The notes below the pieces were generated by a model. The model worked only from the letters and a program-made list of their open reading frames with translations. It had not been told where the DNA came from and did no database searches. Below are positions 36,037-48,900 of a stretch of 64,000 nucleotides of DNA, piece by piece. Position numbers and translations under genes: made by a program. Every line of letters begins with the position of its first letter. Position 1 is the stretch's first letter. The stretch is from contig NC_045142.1 in NCBI RefSeq assembly GCF_008831285.2, forward strand, positions 3,661,001 to 3,725,000, given 5' to 3'. This DNA is from Nymphaea colorata. Lineage: Eukaryota > Streptophyta > Magnoliopsida > Nymphaeales > Nymphaeaceae.

Positions 36037-37744
36037 CAATCTTAGATCGTTGAATGGCTCGCCAATTCTCGATTGTCTCCCATTTCTCCAATAGTTTATT
36101 GTTGCCCTTTTGTTTTATTGTCATTAATTTTCATGTGTGAGTTTAGTGTAAAGAAAGAACTCGTATGGGGCTTGTGTGTTAAATTACTCCTCAGGTCAAA
36201 ATTTTTGTTAATTAAAACTGCACCACATTGGGCACCCATGTAAGAAAGTAGTGATTTGATACCATGACATAAAAGCATTTTGTTTGATGAAATAAACACT
36301 TTGTATTGGGGAATTATGGATGAATTTGTTGCTCAAAAGAAAGTTGGAGATAAATGTGGCGATGACTGGAGAAACCCTTATTTGAAGAAAGTAGAAACCC
36401 TCGCCTTTTTCCATACTAAAAGGGCCACCGGCGTTTCACGTTACTATATAAGCTTACTACTCAATTGTTTTAAAAGTTGAGATATGGAAAACAATCTAAC
36501 ATCTAATTAAAAAATAGATGGAGTTCATATTTGAAAAGTGACATCCGGTTGGATTCATATTGGGTCAGATTCAAAGAAGCATTTGATTCAGATTCATATT
36601 TGAATGGGTTTAAATAAGGATCCTATATCTAATATCCACCTATCTTTAAAGTTGGTTCTTACCATATCATAATGAGGTTCGGATGGCTTAAAAGTCACAT
36701 TCAGATTCTGTTTAAAAAATCTGAATTGGGTCTGGTTGTGAATTTAAAAATCGGTTTGACATAGGATTTGGTTTCAGATATAATATAGAATTCAAATATG
36801 CTAATATTTAATAGAACAGACATGGTAAAATACTACATCCATTTTCCATCCAATCTATTAACATTTCTTGCTCCTCAAACGCTATACTTGCCTTAACATA
36901 CGGCCTCTTTTTTGACGGCCTGCATAAAGGTAGGCCCCCAACATTCATTTTTCTAGCGAACACTTCGGATGAGTTTCATAAGTTGTGATACAAGTTTAAT
37001 TTGGACAAGTAAAAACAATGTGAGCTCTCCTTTTTCTTGCTGTATTAGCCTTTTTTAAGTGTCGTGCCCTTTTAGATGTTTTATTATTTAGTTCTTTACT
37101 ATCTTTGCAGTTAAAAGCATGAAATGAAACAGAGCACACTCGAAAAGCACCTCGATCCATAGATAGAACATGGCCAAACATCAACGAAGAAGTTATACTT
37201 AAAACGGCCCTCCCCACTACATGGCCAAACATCAACGAAGAAGTTATACTTAAAACGGCCCTCCCCACTACATGGCCAAACATCAACGAAGAAGTTAGAT
37301 AAGGAATGGTGAGAGTGAGAGTGATCACATGTATGTCAAGCATACATGTGATATAGCGAAAGGCAATTGCAGTGACAACATTAATTGCAGTGAAATGGCA
37401 AAACCCTAACCTTTCAGTTTCTTATTGTTATGAAAAATAACCTAAACAAGGGCATGTTTGTTCAATTCCCTTCTGACTCTCCCCAGTACGAGAGTGAGAG
37501 TGCATTCTTTTTCCTCAGATTCATTTTCCTCGTTTAAAATTCCCGGTGATGAGAAAATTCAGTTTCAGTTTGACTTTGCTTGTTGTTTATTCAAAAATTG
37601 TGTCATACAACCCTTGACTCTGAGGGATCCGAGAAGCGGTGAGGCTTCAGCCTTCTCTTGGGCAATAAAAAATTGTGTGATTTTCCATTCCTTGTTTGTG
37701 CATCGGAGATGCATAGAAAGTTTGGAATCGTAAGTCAAGGAAAA
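36037..37744. other. Non-coding centre, left of foldback
   Basis: No gene is seen. About 36085-36370 is the reverse complement of about 9430-9690. Near 36390-36440 is the dispersed catactaaaaggg motif. AT-rich sequence with gattcatattgg-like repeats lies at 36540-36800. Confidence 0.5.
37168..37297. repeat. 51-bp tandem repeat, 2.5 copies
   Basis: Units start acatggccaaacatcaacg at 37168, 37219 and 37270, period 51. The first two units look identical and the third stops after 28 bases. Since 51 is a multiple of three, a minus-strand frame runs through it, but I see no gene around it. Confidence 0.93.
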
Positions 37745-39102
37745 TGTGCAAGAAGATAGATGCCCCATGGGTAAAACTTTCGTAGGAAAATAACTTAGGC
37801 CTCTAGGAAACTGAATCTTCCAGCACTGCCCTGGACAAGTGGAATGCCGGCGGCCCGGGGTGTTCGAATCTTCTCAAACACAAAAGTGTGATTTCACTTT
37901 CACGGGAAAATGGAAACATAAAGCTAAAGAAGCTTTGGTCCATTCGAGCTGTCCCTTGTGAAAATGGTTGGGTTGTATATCACTTTCACACCAACAGGGG
38001 AATGGAAATGGAGGAGTCTTTCTATGGTCGTTTCTATTTTCCCACCTTTTCGAGACACCACACCGCCATCTCCTTCCCGAACGACCACAAATGCTACGAC
38101 TCATCGCCTCTGCCATGTACAGCACAGAGAGCTGTGAGTTGCTTTGTGGAAGTCTAGCAAAGGGCCTCGAAGTCTAGCAAAGGATTCCGGCGACGAAGGA
38201 GCAAAACAAAAACTGACTCAATAGTAACAAAGTCTTTAGCTTGAGCTCGCCACGTATGCCACATTCTGTCTTCTTCCCAGGCTACTCCTACTCTGCAAAA
38301 TAATTTCCAGATTAAACTATAATTGAAATGGAGGGCTTGATCTTGAAGTTGGAAAGACTTTTCTTCTTGATTTTCCTTTGGCCACCAAGTTTGAATTTGA
38401 CTTTCGGTCCGGTGGTTTCAAAAACCCGAGCTTTTTTTTCTTCTTTTTCACTTTTTTCTTGTCATTGATCGCTCGTTGGATTTCTTTAAAATCCACACTC
38501 ATTGTCAGGGCAGATGGAAGAGGTTGAATATATTTTTTTTAAATTTTAACCGGGATGTCGATATGCTATTCCAAGCTACTTCAAGAAATCCAACGGTTTT
38601 GATGGACACAAAATGTCTGAAAACTACATGACAGAAAATTCGACAAAAGCTGCGGGAGGTGCGGATGGAAGAGAGAAATGGCAGACCTCGAGGCGCTTTG
38701 CTAGACTTCCACAAAGCAACTCACAGCTCTCTGTGCTGTACATGGCAGAGGCGATGAGTCGTAGCATTTGTGGTCGTTCGGGAAGGAGATGGCGGTGTGG
38801 TGTCTCGAAAAGGTGGGAAAATAGAAACGACCATAGAAAGACTCCTCCATTTCCATTCCCTTGTTGGTGTGAAAGTGATATACAACCCAACCATTTTCAC
38901 AAGGGACAGCTCGAATGGACCAAAGCTTCTTTAGCTTTATGTTTCCATTTTCCCGTGAAAGTGAAATCACACTTTTGTGTTTGAGAAGATTCGGACGCCC
39001 CGGGCCGCCGGCGTTCCACGTGTTCAGGGCAGTCAGTTTCCTAGAGGCCTAAGTTATTTTCCTACGAAAGTTTTACCCATAGGGCATCTATCTTCTTGCA
39101 CA
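37745..39102. repeat. 1.36-kb foldback element
   Basis: The left arm 37745-38175 and right arm 38683-39102 are near-perfect reverse complements around a loop of about 507 bases. The outer ends read tgtgcaagaagataga on each strand. Both arms hold the same 89-codon open frame in opposite orientation (37888-38157 plus, 38701-38970 minus), differing by one residue (R or K). No flanking target duplication is visible, so the transposon class is open. A transcript across it would fold into a long double-stranded hairpin. Confidence 0.9.
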
Positions 39103-39119
39103 ATCATTTTTTTCTATTT

Positions 39120-39239
39120 CATTTGTTGAAATATATAACGAGATAATTAATTAATCACATAGTACATTTGTTGAAACATTTGATTAATTATGCGTCTCGG
39201 TTAATTAATTAATTATCTCGTTACATATTTCAACAAATG
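39120..39239. repeat. 120-bp palindromic MITE-like hairpin
   Basis: The 34-base ends (39120-39153 and 39206-39239) are reverse complements with one mismatch. They start catttgttgaaatat and pass into AATTA repeats. No clear target duplication. It sits 18 bases outside the larger foldback. Confidence 0.85.
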
Positions 39240-40907
39240 AAAAATAAAATCAGTGATAAGCTCCTAAAATATCCTTTTCCCATTGAGGCACAGAATTAAA
39301 ATAAATAAAGTGGCATTTGATGCAACAAAAAAAATTGAAGTAAAAATTTTCAATGGAAGGTTTTTAGTCCCACTTTATTTTATTTTTTTACCATAAAAGT
39401 CTTAGATAGTGTTTGGAAGGCACATTGAAAAAATGATTTTTCAGAAAACTTGCTTTTTGTAAAAATGATTTTTTTACTGAGCTTTTAAAAACATCTTTTA
39501 CATGTTTGGGTGGGCCAGTAAAAACTGTCGAGTCACTTATGAAAAAAAGAAAGGTCTTTTTGGCAATTCGAACCCGTCTAAATTCTAATACAAAAAAAAA
39601 AAAAAAGAAAGGTCTTTTCTGAAAAGCCATGGTGGAGCATAGTTGTCGAGATCCAATGTTAAAACGTTCCAATAAAAACATTATAGTGGCTTTTATAGTG
39701 GACATATATGCCCATAGTTGTTTTTATGTCCAAAAAAAAGTGTTCATAGTTGTTCTGTGCCGGCACCGGTTTGGTCTCGTGTTGCACTTATTGATTTGTT
39801 GCACTTATAGTGGCTTTTAACTGTGGACATATATGCCCATTGTTGCCAGCCTAGGTGCTTATGGGTCTGCCCATGCAACACAGGGTCAATTTGGTCATAC
39901 TAAAAATTAGTTCAATTATAATAGATATAGTCCGATAATATATTAAAATTTGTTCGATTTTGTGTCCTATTTAGGCTGTTAGTATCGGCTGAATGACATA
40001 TCATTAGGAGTATGATATGTGGTAATCTAATAATATTAAGGGGTCGTTTGCTAAATAGAACATTTTGTGAGTGTTTGATGAATTTGTTTTAAAAATTAAA
40101 GCATATTCCAGATCTAATCTTTAGAGCACTTACATAATGTTTCACCTGTCAAACAATCCCTGAAAAACTTGAATCGATGATTTGAGATTAAATTAAAAAC
40201 CTTCTATTTAAACTCAAATATTCTGTTTCCATCCGTACTTAAAATTTCAAATCAATGTTTGTCTACGCCGCATCTACTAGAAAGGGTCTTAAGCCAACCC
40301 ATTATGTTGAGTTCTTGTGTAATTTGGAATCAACTAGTGACTTTGTTGCTAAGATCAATTGAGTTGTGTCGTATACTTTCCTAGTTAAGCTTTCCAAAGC
40401 TAAACGGTGTCACACTAATATGTATAAGGTACTTCGCTCAAGCAAACAAAGATCATCTCATGCATAATTCGTGTTTATTTTCGTAACCCTTTCAACTAGA
40501 GTTCTCAACTCAAGCCAAGTAGTTCTAGTGCTTTAAGAAATCGAATCCGTGTTGTTTGTATAGATGGTACAGGTTTTTGTTTTGCTGCTGGTAGGGAATG
40601 CTCCTTTTGGGTCTCCCCACTTAAATTTATTGCACTTATAATAGTGGTTTTTGTTCTGTGCTGGCACCGGTTTGGTCTCCCCACGTCAATTTGTTGCACT
40701 TATTGTTTGCATCAACAGTGCTTCCTTGGAGAGTCACGGTGGAAGAGGAAGCCGTCCAAGTAATAATATGCCACGCTTTTGTGCGAAGGGCATGGTGATT
40801 TGGGCCTATTCGAGGTTCATCTCTCAAGAAGCAACCCTTAAATCAGGAAGCGCGTGCGCGCACGTGTCTGTGTGTGTAGAGAAGGAGGTCATGCCCACCG
40901 CCCAGTA
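39240..40907. other. Non-coding centre, right of foldback
   Basis: No gene is seen. Pieces of about 50-80 bases recur locally: the tgccggcaccggtttggtctc motif near 39759 and 40659, and the tatagtggctttta...gtggacatatatgcccat motif near 39684 and 39811. Confidence 0.5.
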
Positions 40908-41352
40908 GTTCTTGCAATTTAGGGAGGAAGTGCAAAGATGACAACTACCACAACATCCAAATATTACTTTTCATTCACAAAAAACTAGAGGTTTCTTCTG
41001 TCCCCGCGTTGATGGCGGGAGCCACACAAGAAATGGATTGCTTGTCACCTCTCCAAATTAGTGGAACCATGAAACAGAACGCCGCATCTTGTTTGTGAAA
41101 GACGCCGCACCCTATCAGTTTATAATTGTGGTTTCTATCAGTTTTTGTTCGGTGTTGTGAAGCATTGAAAGTGAGGTTTGCACTTCCTCCCTAAATTGCA
41201 AGAACCACAATTAATGTAATATTTGGATGTTGTGGATGTTTTGATGACGTTTGGGGGAGGAATCGCATTTGGTGACAACAACCATAGACGTCATCAAAAC
41301 ATCACAACATCCAAATTTCGAAAATAAAAAACCGTCTATGGTTGTTGTCACC
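40908..41352. repeat. Interleaved inverted repeats
   Basis: A 29-bp perfect pair (40908-40936 and 41177-41205), a 19-bp pair (40948-40966 and 41217-41235) and a 20-bp pair (41271-41290 and 41333-41352, ggtgacaacaaccatagacg). A further stem joins about 41220-41250 with 41288-41319. The first two pairs are interleaved and not nested, so they cannot all form one simple stem. Confidence 0.85.
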
Positions 41353-44317
41353 AATCATAGGAGGAGCCCATGAGTAACCAGTTGTTGATATACTAAATGT
41401 GATAGAATCAATAAAGCGTTCATTTGCAAAGTTGGGGTCCAGCTGGTTCCTATAATATTACATTAATTAAAGATGCTAGAAGCCCTAACAATGAAAAAAT
41501 AATCATTCATTCACAAATTTTTTGTTCCTTCTCGAAAGAAAATATTTTCATTCCTATTCTTAAGATTGAAGTTAATATGTCGAAGGCTTATTTCATTATA
41601 AGGGAGTGAACTTCTATAAAAAAAGCATTTAGGTACCGAATCCATCATACTCTTTTCTGCGCCTGACAGGGACGTGAAACGGGCGAAGGCCCTTTTAGTA
41701 TGGCCAACATACTCTTTTCTGCGCAAGAGAGCCCACCATAGTCAGGGTTTTCTAAACTCTAGCACAAGCTTTTTAGCCTTGCAATTTGGTGTCTGTCTCC
41801 CCATGTCCTCTCCATTTATAATTTTTGTGAGGAGAGAACTTTTTTCTCAAAATAGGTACAAAATTACATTTTATATGGAAAGTCGTGCCATGTACTAAAT
41901 CAAGTAATTTCCTGAAATATTGACTTTTTAAAGAGATTTTTGCTGTGAAACATTATTTAATTGATCAAAACTAATATCATGATGATGATTCTAATTTCTG
42001 AATCTGAAATTTGAATGGAATAGCCTAAGAACTTTGTCCATGCATGCAAAATTTCTATCAATATTTGTGCACACAATCCTTATAAAATGACTACCAATAT
42101 AGTAAGAAAATAAAAAAGATATTTATCTCTATCTTATTTTATGACAGACACGAAAGTTTGATGCATGTCAACAGGTGCTTAGTTTTTAGGATTCCAATGT
42201 GATTTAGAACACAATGTGATTTGCATCCTCATACCTACAATATGCATTTGACTTTTTGGGCTAATGCTATGATATATATATCCTTATTGGTTACTCCTAT
42301 TTATTATGTACTGGTAATATTTTAAGTATAAGTTTCATTTCTTATAGATTATTTTGAGTATATAGATATTTGATCGTTAATATCCTCGATGTAGTTTCTT
42401 GAAAAGATACACAAGCACCAAATTTCACCTTTAATGTTTAAAAATCACCATATAGGCTTAGAGCATAAAGACCTCTGAGTTCTGTCACACTTTCTCATTT
42501 TGTCCTCTCTCACTTAAATTTTTGAAGAATTTTACTGTTTATTTGAGTGATAGTAGATCATAATTAAGTTATACCTATTTGTCAATATTTGTATAATAAT
42601 AAAGAGTGGTGGTCAGCAAAGTATTATAAACTCTTACATATGGTTTTTTGTTTTTTTTTTCCTAAAGAAAGCTTTCTATGGCCCAAGTAATGCTTTTTAT
42701 GTTGTTACTATATCAATTCAAAATGAAAGGAAGGCAACCCTTTACAAGCCTTTTCCGGAGTGCAGCAGAATAGGTCTCGGCGATGCCTCGGCAGCATCTC
42801 AGGCAGCCCTCGGCAGACCTTGTACCTCTACAATTTGCAGTTTTTGATTCGTAATAAAATGTGCACATCTATTATTTCTGTCACGTTTAGAAGTTTATAT
42901 TGCATTGGTTTTAAGCAGGATTTATATACATTGGTTTTCCACGCAAATTAACTAATTTTTCTTCTGATCTTAAATGGAAAGAACGAATGATCACAAGATC
43001 CAAACATTAGTCAGACTCATAATTTTTTATAATGATATATTTAATGTCAACTTCTAATACCCATTGCTTTGGACACGTTAGCGTCAGTGACGGTTGGTGA
43101 TCACTGAAAGGTGACAAAACCAATAATAATAAATAATAAACATAAGGTTGTCTTTCTAACAAAATGGGAGAAGGAAAAAGAATAAATAAATATATATATA
43201 TATAAGGAGAGAGAGAGACTTCACATATCAACCATGTGAAATCGTAGATCATGTACCTCTGCAATTCCATAGCTAGTCAAATGGAATCAAATATTTATGA
43301 GATAAAACAAAATTAATGGAGACTTTTACTTTGAGCAACTGTGTAGATCTCTAGCTTTTAAAAAGGAAAAATAATGGAGACTAAAAGGAAAAATAATGGA
43401 GACTCTTACTTTGTCTTGTGCATGCACTACAAAAAAAGCATGCATTCACAACATTAAGATCTACGCAAAAAAAATTACAAAATGATTTAATCTTTTCCCA
43501 AATAAGAAATAAACAGTTACACAAGCAAAAACTAAATAAAGCAAGGAGAAAAAAGAAAAAGACAGATCGAAATAACTAATATGGTATATCCTGAAGTCTG
43601 TGAAATATTTTGTCTCAAAAAAACTTTGCCTAGAAGAAAACCGCTCATCACTAGTTTTTTGGAACAAAAAACCAGATCTAGACCTTTAAAGCTTAGCATA
43701 AAACAAACATAATGTGAACAAAATTTTGGCCAACATGCTCTTTTCCACCCAGACGAGCGCAACATAGTCAAGGTTTCAGCTTTAACACAAGCTTTTTAGC
43801 CTTGCAATTTGGTGTCTGGTCTCTCTCATGTCCTCTCCATTTATATTTGTTGTAAAGAGAGAACTTTTATCTCATAATAGCCTCAAAACTAAATTTTGTA
43901 TGGAACATACACTAAATCAAGTCATTTACTAAAATATTGACATTTTAAGGAGATTTTTGCTGTGAAACATTATTTAATTGATCAAAACTAAGATCACGAT
44001 GAATCCGATTTCTGAATCTAAAATTTGAATGGAATGGCCTAAGAACTTTGTCCATGCATGCAAAAAATGACCACCAATATATTAAGAAAATGACAAAGAT
44101 ATTTATCTTTAGCTTATTTTATGACTGACATAATATGGTAGAGCTTGATGCATATCAGTAGTAGGTGCTTAGTTGTTTAGGATTGCAAAGTGATTTAGAA
44201 CACAAGTTGACTATGCATTTGACTTTTTGGGCAAATGCTACGATATATATCGAGAGAGAGAGAGAGAATGTATGTTTGCATGTGCAAACGGTGGCTCATG
44301 CTATTCAAGTCACCTAG

Positions 44318-44319
<2 letters not shown>

Positions 44320-44397
<78 letters not shown>
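44320..44397. repeat. TA microsatellite between two near-identical flanks
   Basis: About 78 bases of TA. The segments on both sides (about 44250-44319 and 44398-44466) repeat each other, so the TA run lies within a short direct duplication. Confidence 0.88.
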
Positions 44398-44398
<1 letters not shown>

Positions 44399-45283
44399 AG
44401 AGAGAGAGAGAGAATGTATGTTTGTATGTGCAAAACGGTGGCTCATGCTATTCAAGTCACCTAGCACACTCATGAGGGTTGCTTGATCTATTGTAATGGA
44501 TTGTTAAAAATAAAACAAGAAAAAAGAAAGTTGTGACCTATTTTTATATGACAAAAATATGTTCTTTTTGTTTTTCTATCAATCTTCAATTACAGTGGAT
44601 CAGACCGTCCTGGTGAGTGAGCTTTTCTATTAACCTTCAATTGCAGCGGATTAGACTGTCTTCATGAGTGAGCTTTTAAAGCCACAATAAACTTATATAT
44701 ATATGTTGAAGGACGATGAAGGGAACATTTCTTGCTTTAGACAACATGGGAACAGATAATGATTTTTATCATATAATTAGCTAGAGGTGTAGGACATCTA
44801 GAGTTTTTGGTTTCTTGGGTACAGATCAGTTTTGACGCAATAGAGCTGTTTACATCCACATAACCAACTCTGCCCATGTCCGATCGAACATAGACGTCAA
44901 TTGGTTCATGTTTGGAACTCCAATATGCTCAAAACCTCGGTCATAATGATAATTATTCCTAAATCAATGGAGTTAAGGGAAGAGTATTATTTTCGCTTTA
45001 TATTTAATAATTTTTTTAAATAAGAAATTTTCCTGTAATGAAAATTCATGACAATGTTCTAGATTGGTTATTAAAGCTAAACCATTTCACAATACCAAAT
45101 AATCAAGATTTGAGCATCATTGAATCAAAGAGATTGCGTATATTTAATTCACAAAGCGAACAAAATCTAATGTTAACTTGACCAATGAAGACAATAATAG
45201 AATCAATAGTACGTTTCAGTCAATTCAGGCCTATCCATAAATTTGATACAAGTTGTGGAGGTTTTTGGTGCTAACCTCTGCAG

Positions 45284-45687
45284 TGGCTCGGGACTTCTTC
45301 CTCTGGCTGCTACAGCAGATTCCATGGCGTGAAGATGGAAGGCTCCCTCTGCAAGAAACTCAGCAGCCTTGGGTGCACCCATGCAGGGGTGGAGACAAGA
45401 TTTTCTTCAGGGGCGGGCCGACAGTCCAATCTCTGGATGTGGGTAGGGCCAAACTGAATTCAAATCCAAAAATTACATAGAAGAATTTAAAAAATTTATT
45501 TTTTTCAATTTATTTTTTTTTTCATTGGCTGGGGTGGGGCCATGGCCTAGGCGGGCCTCCCCCTCCCCCCACCCCTGCACCCATGTGTTTGTAAGCTGCA
45601 GGCTCTCCCCCGGAAGGTCACCGGCATTAGATATTCCCACGGCCCCAGCCTACGGCATTGCCGGAGTGATCAGGTTACTGCTGCATG
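45284..45687 (+). pseudogene. Second copy of unidentified exon, broken by hAT MITE
   Basis: Plus-strand copy of the exon at 33130-33331, in the opposite arm. The acceptor ctctgcag and donor CATG|gtaaagg remain. The peptide has IPWREDG and QETQQPWVHP before the MITE and AGVIRLLLHG near the end. A 1-base loss near the start and a 1-base gain near 45615 shift the frame, and the 194-bp MITE splits it. The left-arm copy is open, so this one is the decayed partner. Confidence 0.65.
45384..45577. mobile_element. hAT-like MITE (194 bp)
   Basis: Terminal inverted repeats CAGGGGTGG...CCACCCCTG, flanked by the 8-bp duplication cacccatg (45376-45383 and 45578-45585). 8-bp duplications and CAGGG ends are typical of hAT elements. 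The other inverted arm (about 33228-33245, read on the minus strand) has the uninterrupted sequence with a single cacccatg, which is the empty site. No coding capacity. Confidence 0.92.
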
Positions 45688-45696
45688 GTAAAGGTT

Positions 45697-46960
45697 CACC
45701 GAACAATAAAGTGACTTGGGGCACACAAGGAGGACTGTTGGGCGGGGAAGGCTGCATGGTGGTAGGAGTTTGGAGCAACTGTGTGATAGAGAGAGAGGGA
45801 CATGGGCTTGACAGGAACATTGTCGAGCTAGAACCTGTCATATGCTTCTGTTGTTCCTTATATAAGAGAGAGAGAGAGAGAGGAATTACTGACATTGTCA
45901 AAGCAAAAATAAACCCGACGTAGTGACTATCTTACAGGTGAACAAAAAATTAAACTGCTAGTGGATGATCAATTGTAATAACAAGAAACTAAAAATTGCG
46001 GGAAAGATAATTCTTTGAGGGGGCGTTTGATATCCAGAAATTCATTTTTAAAGATTTGGAATTTATCTTGCTAAGTAGGTGTTGAGAATGTTGCAGGAAA
46101 AATGCTTAAGCCCCAAAGGAACGACCTTTTTCCTGAATTTTTACCCCTTGATGTATGGTTGGAAGTTTAAGGTTAGAACTAAAAGTGTGAAAGTCAAATA
46201 TACTAGTAAGAAAAAAAAAGAAGAGAAAATTGAATCAATGAGGGGGTAGGTGCACACTCTTAGGTGTTTGACCCATTAAGAATGACCTTGATGGCTGATT
46301 TAGCTCCTGAAAGTGAAGAAGAAATAAAGTAAGCTATTTTAGTGTTATTAATTGACATGCTTCTGTCATCCATTTTCTCATAGAAAGATCTTAGTATATT
46401 ATTACTTACGGCTTTAAGAATTTCACGGACAGCCACAGCCCTTGAATACGACCTGTATTAAATCGCTGAAAATCCGAGAAAAAGAAGCATTTTACTTTCC
46501 TACGGAAATTGAGATGAAGCAATAGGGGTATGGATTAATGCCCATCACCACTTCGTCCATATCATGGTCTACACTATATGCTACATACAATACGATATTG
46601 AAAATAAATTACATTAGATTACTAACTAAACTAGTAGAAATACTTTTATGGATAGGCAGGTAATTTTACATTTCCATATTAGTTTGCCTTGAATGAACTT
46701 TATAACTACCTTTGCTTTATTTTGCTTTATAATTTATCGATACATAGTTTTACCTTTCCATGTTATTTTATCATTAACAAATATTGTAATTCTAAGTAGA
46801 AGCCAGTCTCATTTTCACTAATAGTAAGTAACCTACCCCTTTTCACCAGTTGTTCCACCGAAGCTCTCACCACTGTGACCATCACAGGCATCTGCACCGG
46901 TATCACTGCCATCACCAACTTTATAGTCTCACTGCCGCAGCGCCACTGCCATCATCCCCG
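45697..46960. other. Non-coding stretch before arm 2
   Basis: No gene is seen. It has a GA run near 45865-45882. The last 110 bases are CCA/CAC-rich and flow into arm 2 without a visible junction, so the duplication may start further left. In arm 1 that part would lie outside the window. Confidence 0.5.
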
Positions 46961-48144
46961 CCATTACCATCTTTATCATCTCACGAAATGACCACCATCT
47001 TTCCACCATCATCTCTATTTCCTCCGTTACTCCTAACTTGTCAGAGCCAAAACCGCCGTTTGCAAAGTATTGACATTTGTCGCCACCATTACCACCATTT
47101 GTACCACCGCCACCGTCGCCAAGGGTTGTTGCCACCACCATATCACTCTGCCACCATCTCTTCTTTCCTTAGTTTTGCTTTAAAATAAATTTTCCTAACA
47201 GTTACATTAGCAATTAATAAAAGACAAATTCTTCCTAATTTTTCGTTTTTGTGCAATTAATATAAGCAATATGAAACTGGTCTCCATACTTACAATCAGA
47301 AGCTTTTAAATGTAAGCTTAAGCTTGGAAAGAATCAAAGTTAGCAATTTGAACTGTTTGGCCAATAGAGTTCTTGTAATGCTTTTGAGAAATATGTTGGG
47401 GGCCAAAATGGTCAATATGCTTCTCATGGGATGATAGAGAATGTATACTGAAACTGGTTACGTGCACATTTTTTGTGCATGCAAGGAATGTATAATGACT
47501 ACACTACCATGATAAAGTCAAACAGGAAATTTCTAGAAAGAGGAAAAGGGAATTATAAGATATCAAAATCCTAAATTATAGAGACCTTATAAAAAAATTT
47601 GTAAGATGCCCTATCCTCCCTTGAAAAACTCGATCTTATTAGCTTATTTGAGAGTCTTAATTGGAGAGTCCACCCAATTATACATAGTCTCAATTAAGAT
47701 TTTACTGATCAAGACTGTTTCAGCCGGCCGCAACTACTTTTTGTAATGGTTTTTAGTGTTATAAAATTTAAACGAATTGATAATGTTAGTAAGAATTGAT
47801 ATAGTTAGTAAGAATTATAGGGCTATAATTTCAATCCCCATGGCATGACATTGATATCGTTAGTAAGAATTGGAATTGAAGTGCTTAAAATTTTTAAAAA
47901 TTTCATAATAGGAATAATAATATCACCACTAATGTTTGGCTAAATTTTAATATCCAACAATAGAAATTCCCAATGTATTCTCACGAATCTCATTTCTTAT
48001 CCTTTGTATCAGCATACCTTAGCTACTAACATTGAAATGCAATTTCTGGCTTAATAGGTTAGGGTAGATGAGGATTAATTTCAAAATTTTAATTGGGGCT
48101 GGCATATAATTTTTCAAAACTTTTATATATAATTAAATTTTTTT

Positions 48145-48197
<53 letters not shown>

Positions 48198-48839
48198 AAA
48201 AGTTGAGGGGGCCAAGGGCCCTGCTGGCCTCTATCTTTGCCTTATTAATAGATTTATTGTATCTGGTGAGATCGATCATACTAATCTTTATTTCATTGTC
48301 ATATTTCAATTATTTGGTTATTGATTTCATGGGGTCATGCATAATTCTCTTTGCATTAACTTTTTGTAAAAAATTCTATGAGCATTTTATCCTCATCCAT
48401 TCAAGAGTTATCCTTTTGTTTCCGTAAATTGTGCTGATAACATGTCAAAACACTCTGAAGAGATTAGTATCGTTGTTTCTATGAAGCACATGCAAGCCAT
48501 AGTTTACATTGGGTCTTTACAGCTTAGTTGTTATTTTGATTGTTCATTTTCACTTTTAACATTATTTTCATGGATATTTTTAATACTTGACATTTTTTGT
48601 CTTAATACTTACTCATCATGATGCTTTGTTCTACAATACATGCGTAGCGCATCACTTCACATTGGCATATCGGCTCACTCACAAGGGTTGTCTAGTCTAT
48701 CATGATGGACGGTAACGATCAAAGCCATCTGAAAAAAACCCGCTTTGCCAACGACCATGGCGTCAATACAATGTGTATTTGTTGTAATTATTGTTTTTCT
48801 CTCAATTAATCAAACATGAATGAGATGAGTTACTCTTTC

Positions 48840-48874
<35 letters not shown>

Positions 48875-48900
48875 TATATTATATGAGAGAGAGAGAGTCA
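46961..48900. other. Non-coding stretch with empty LINE site
   Basis: No gene is seen. Counterpart of 1-1857 plus 7660-7780. The single gaatgagatgagttact near 48818-48834 is the unoccupied LINE target. TA runs lie at about 48150-48195 and 48838-48878. Confidence 0.8.

Larger units (their letters stand above)
41699..45696. repeat. Large inverted repeat, right arm (two partial copies)
   Basis: R1 (41699-43290) and R2 (about 43735-45696) both begin with a gccaacat-ctcttttc motif followed by tagtca-ggtttt and agcacaagctttttagcc, so the start of the arm is present twice in tandem. Each pairs with part of the left arm (33121-36036) in reverse. Sequence between them (43291-43734) has no partner in view. 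The arm also has a TA run (44320-44397) flanked by two copies of a gagagagagaatgtatgtttg segment. Confidence 0.82.

Noticed and set aside
37888-38157. 89-codon gene in the foldback arm
   Set aside because: No recognisable motif. Conservation between arms is explained by the inverted repeat itself.
37745-39102. Mutator-type element with long terminal inverted repeats
   Set aside because: The arms are long enough, but no 9-bp target duplication flanks them (caaggaaaa against atcattttt).
40851-40864. Palindromic GCGTGCGCGCACGT as a regulatory site
   Set aside because: Short alternating GC/CA sequence; nothing nearby is a gene that it could control.
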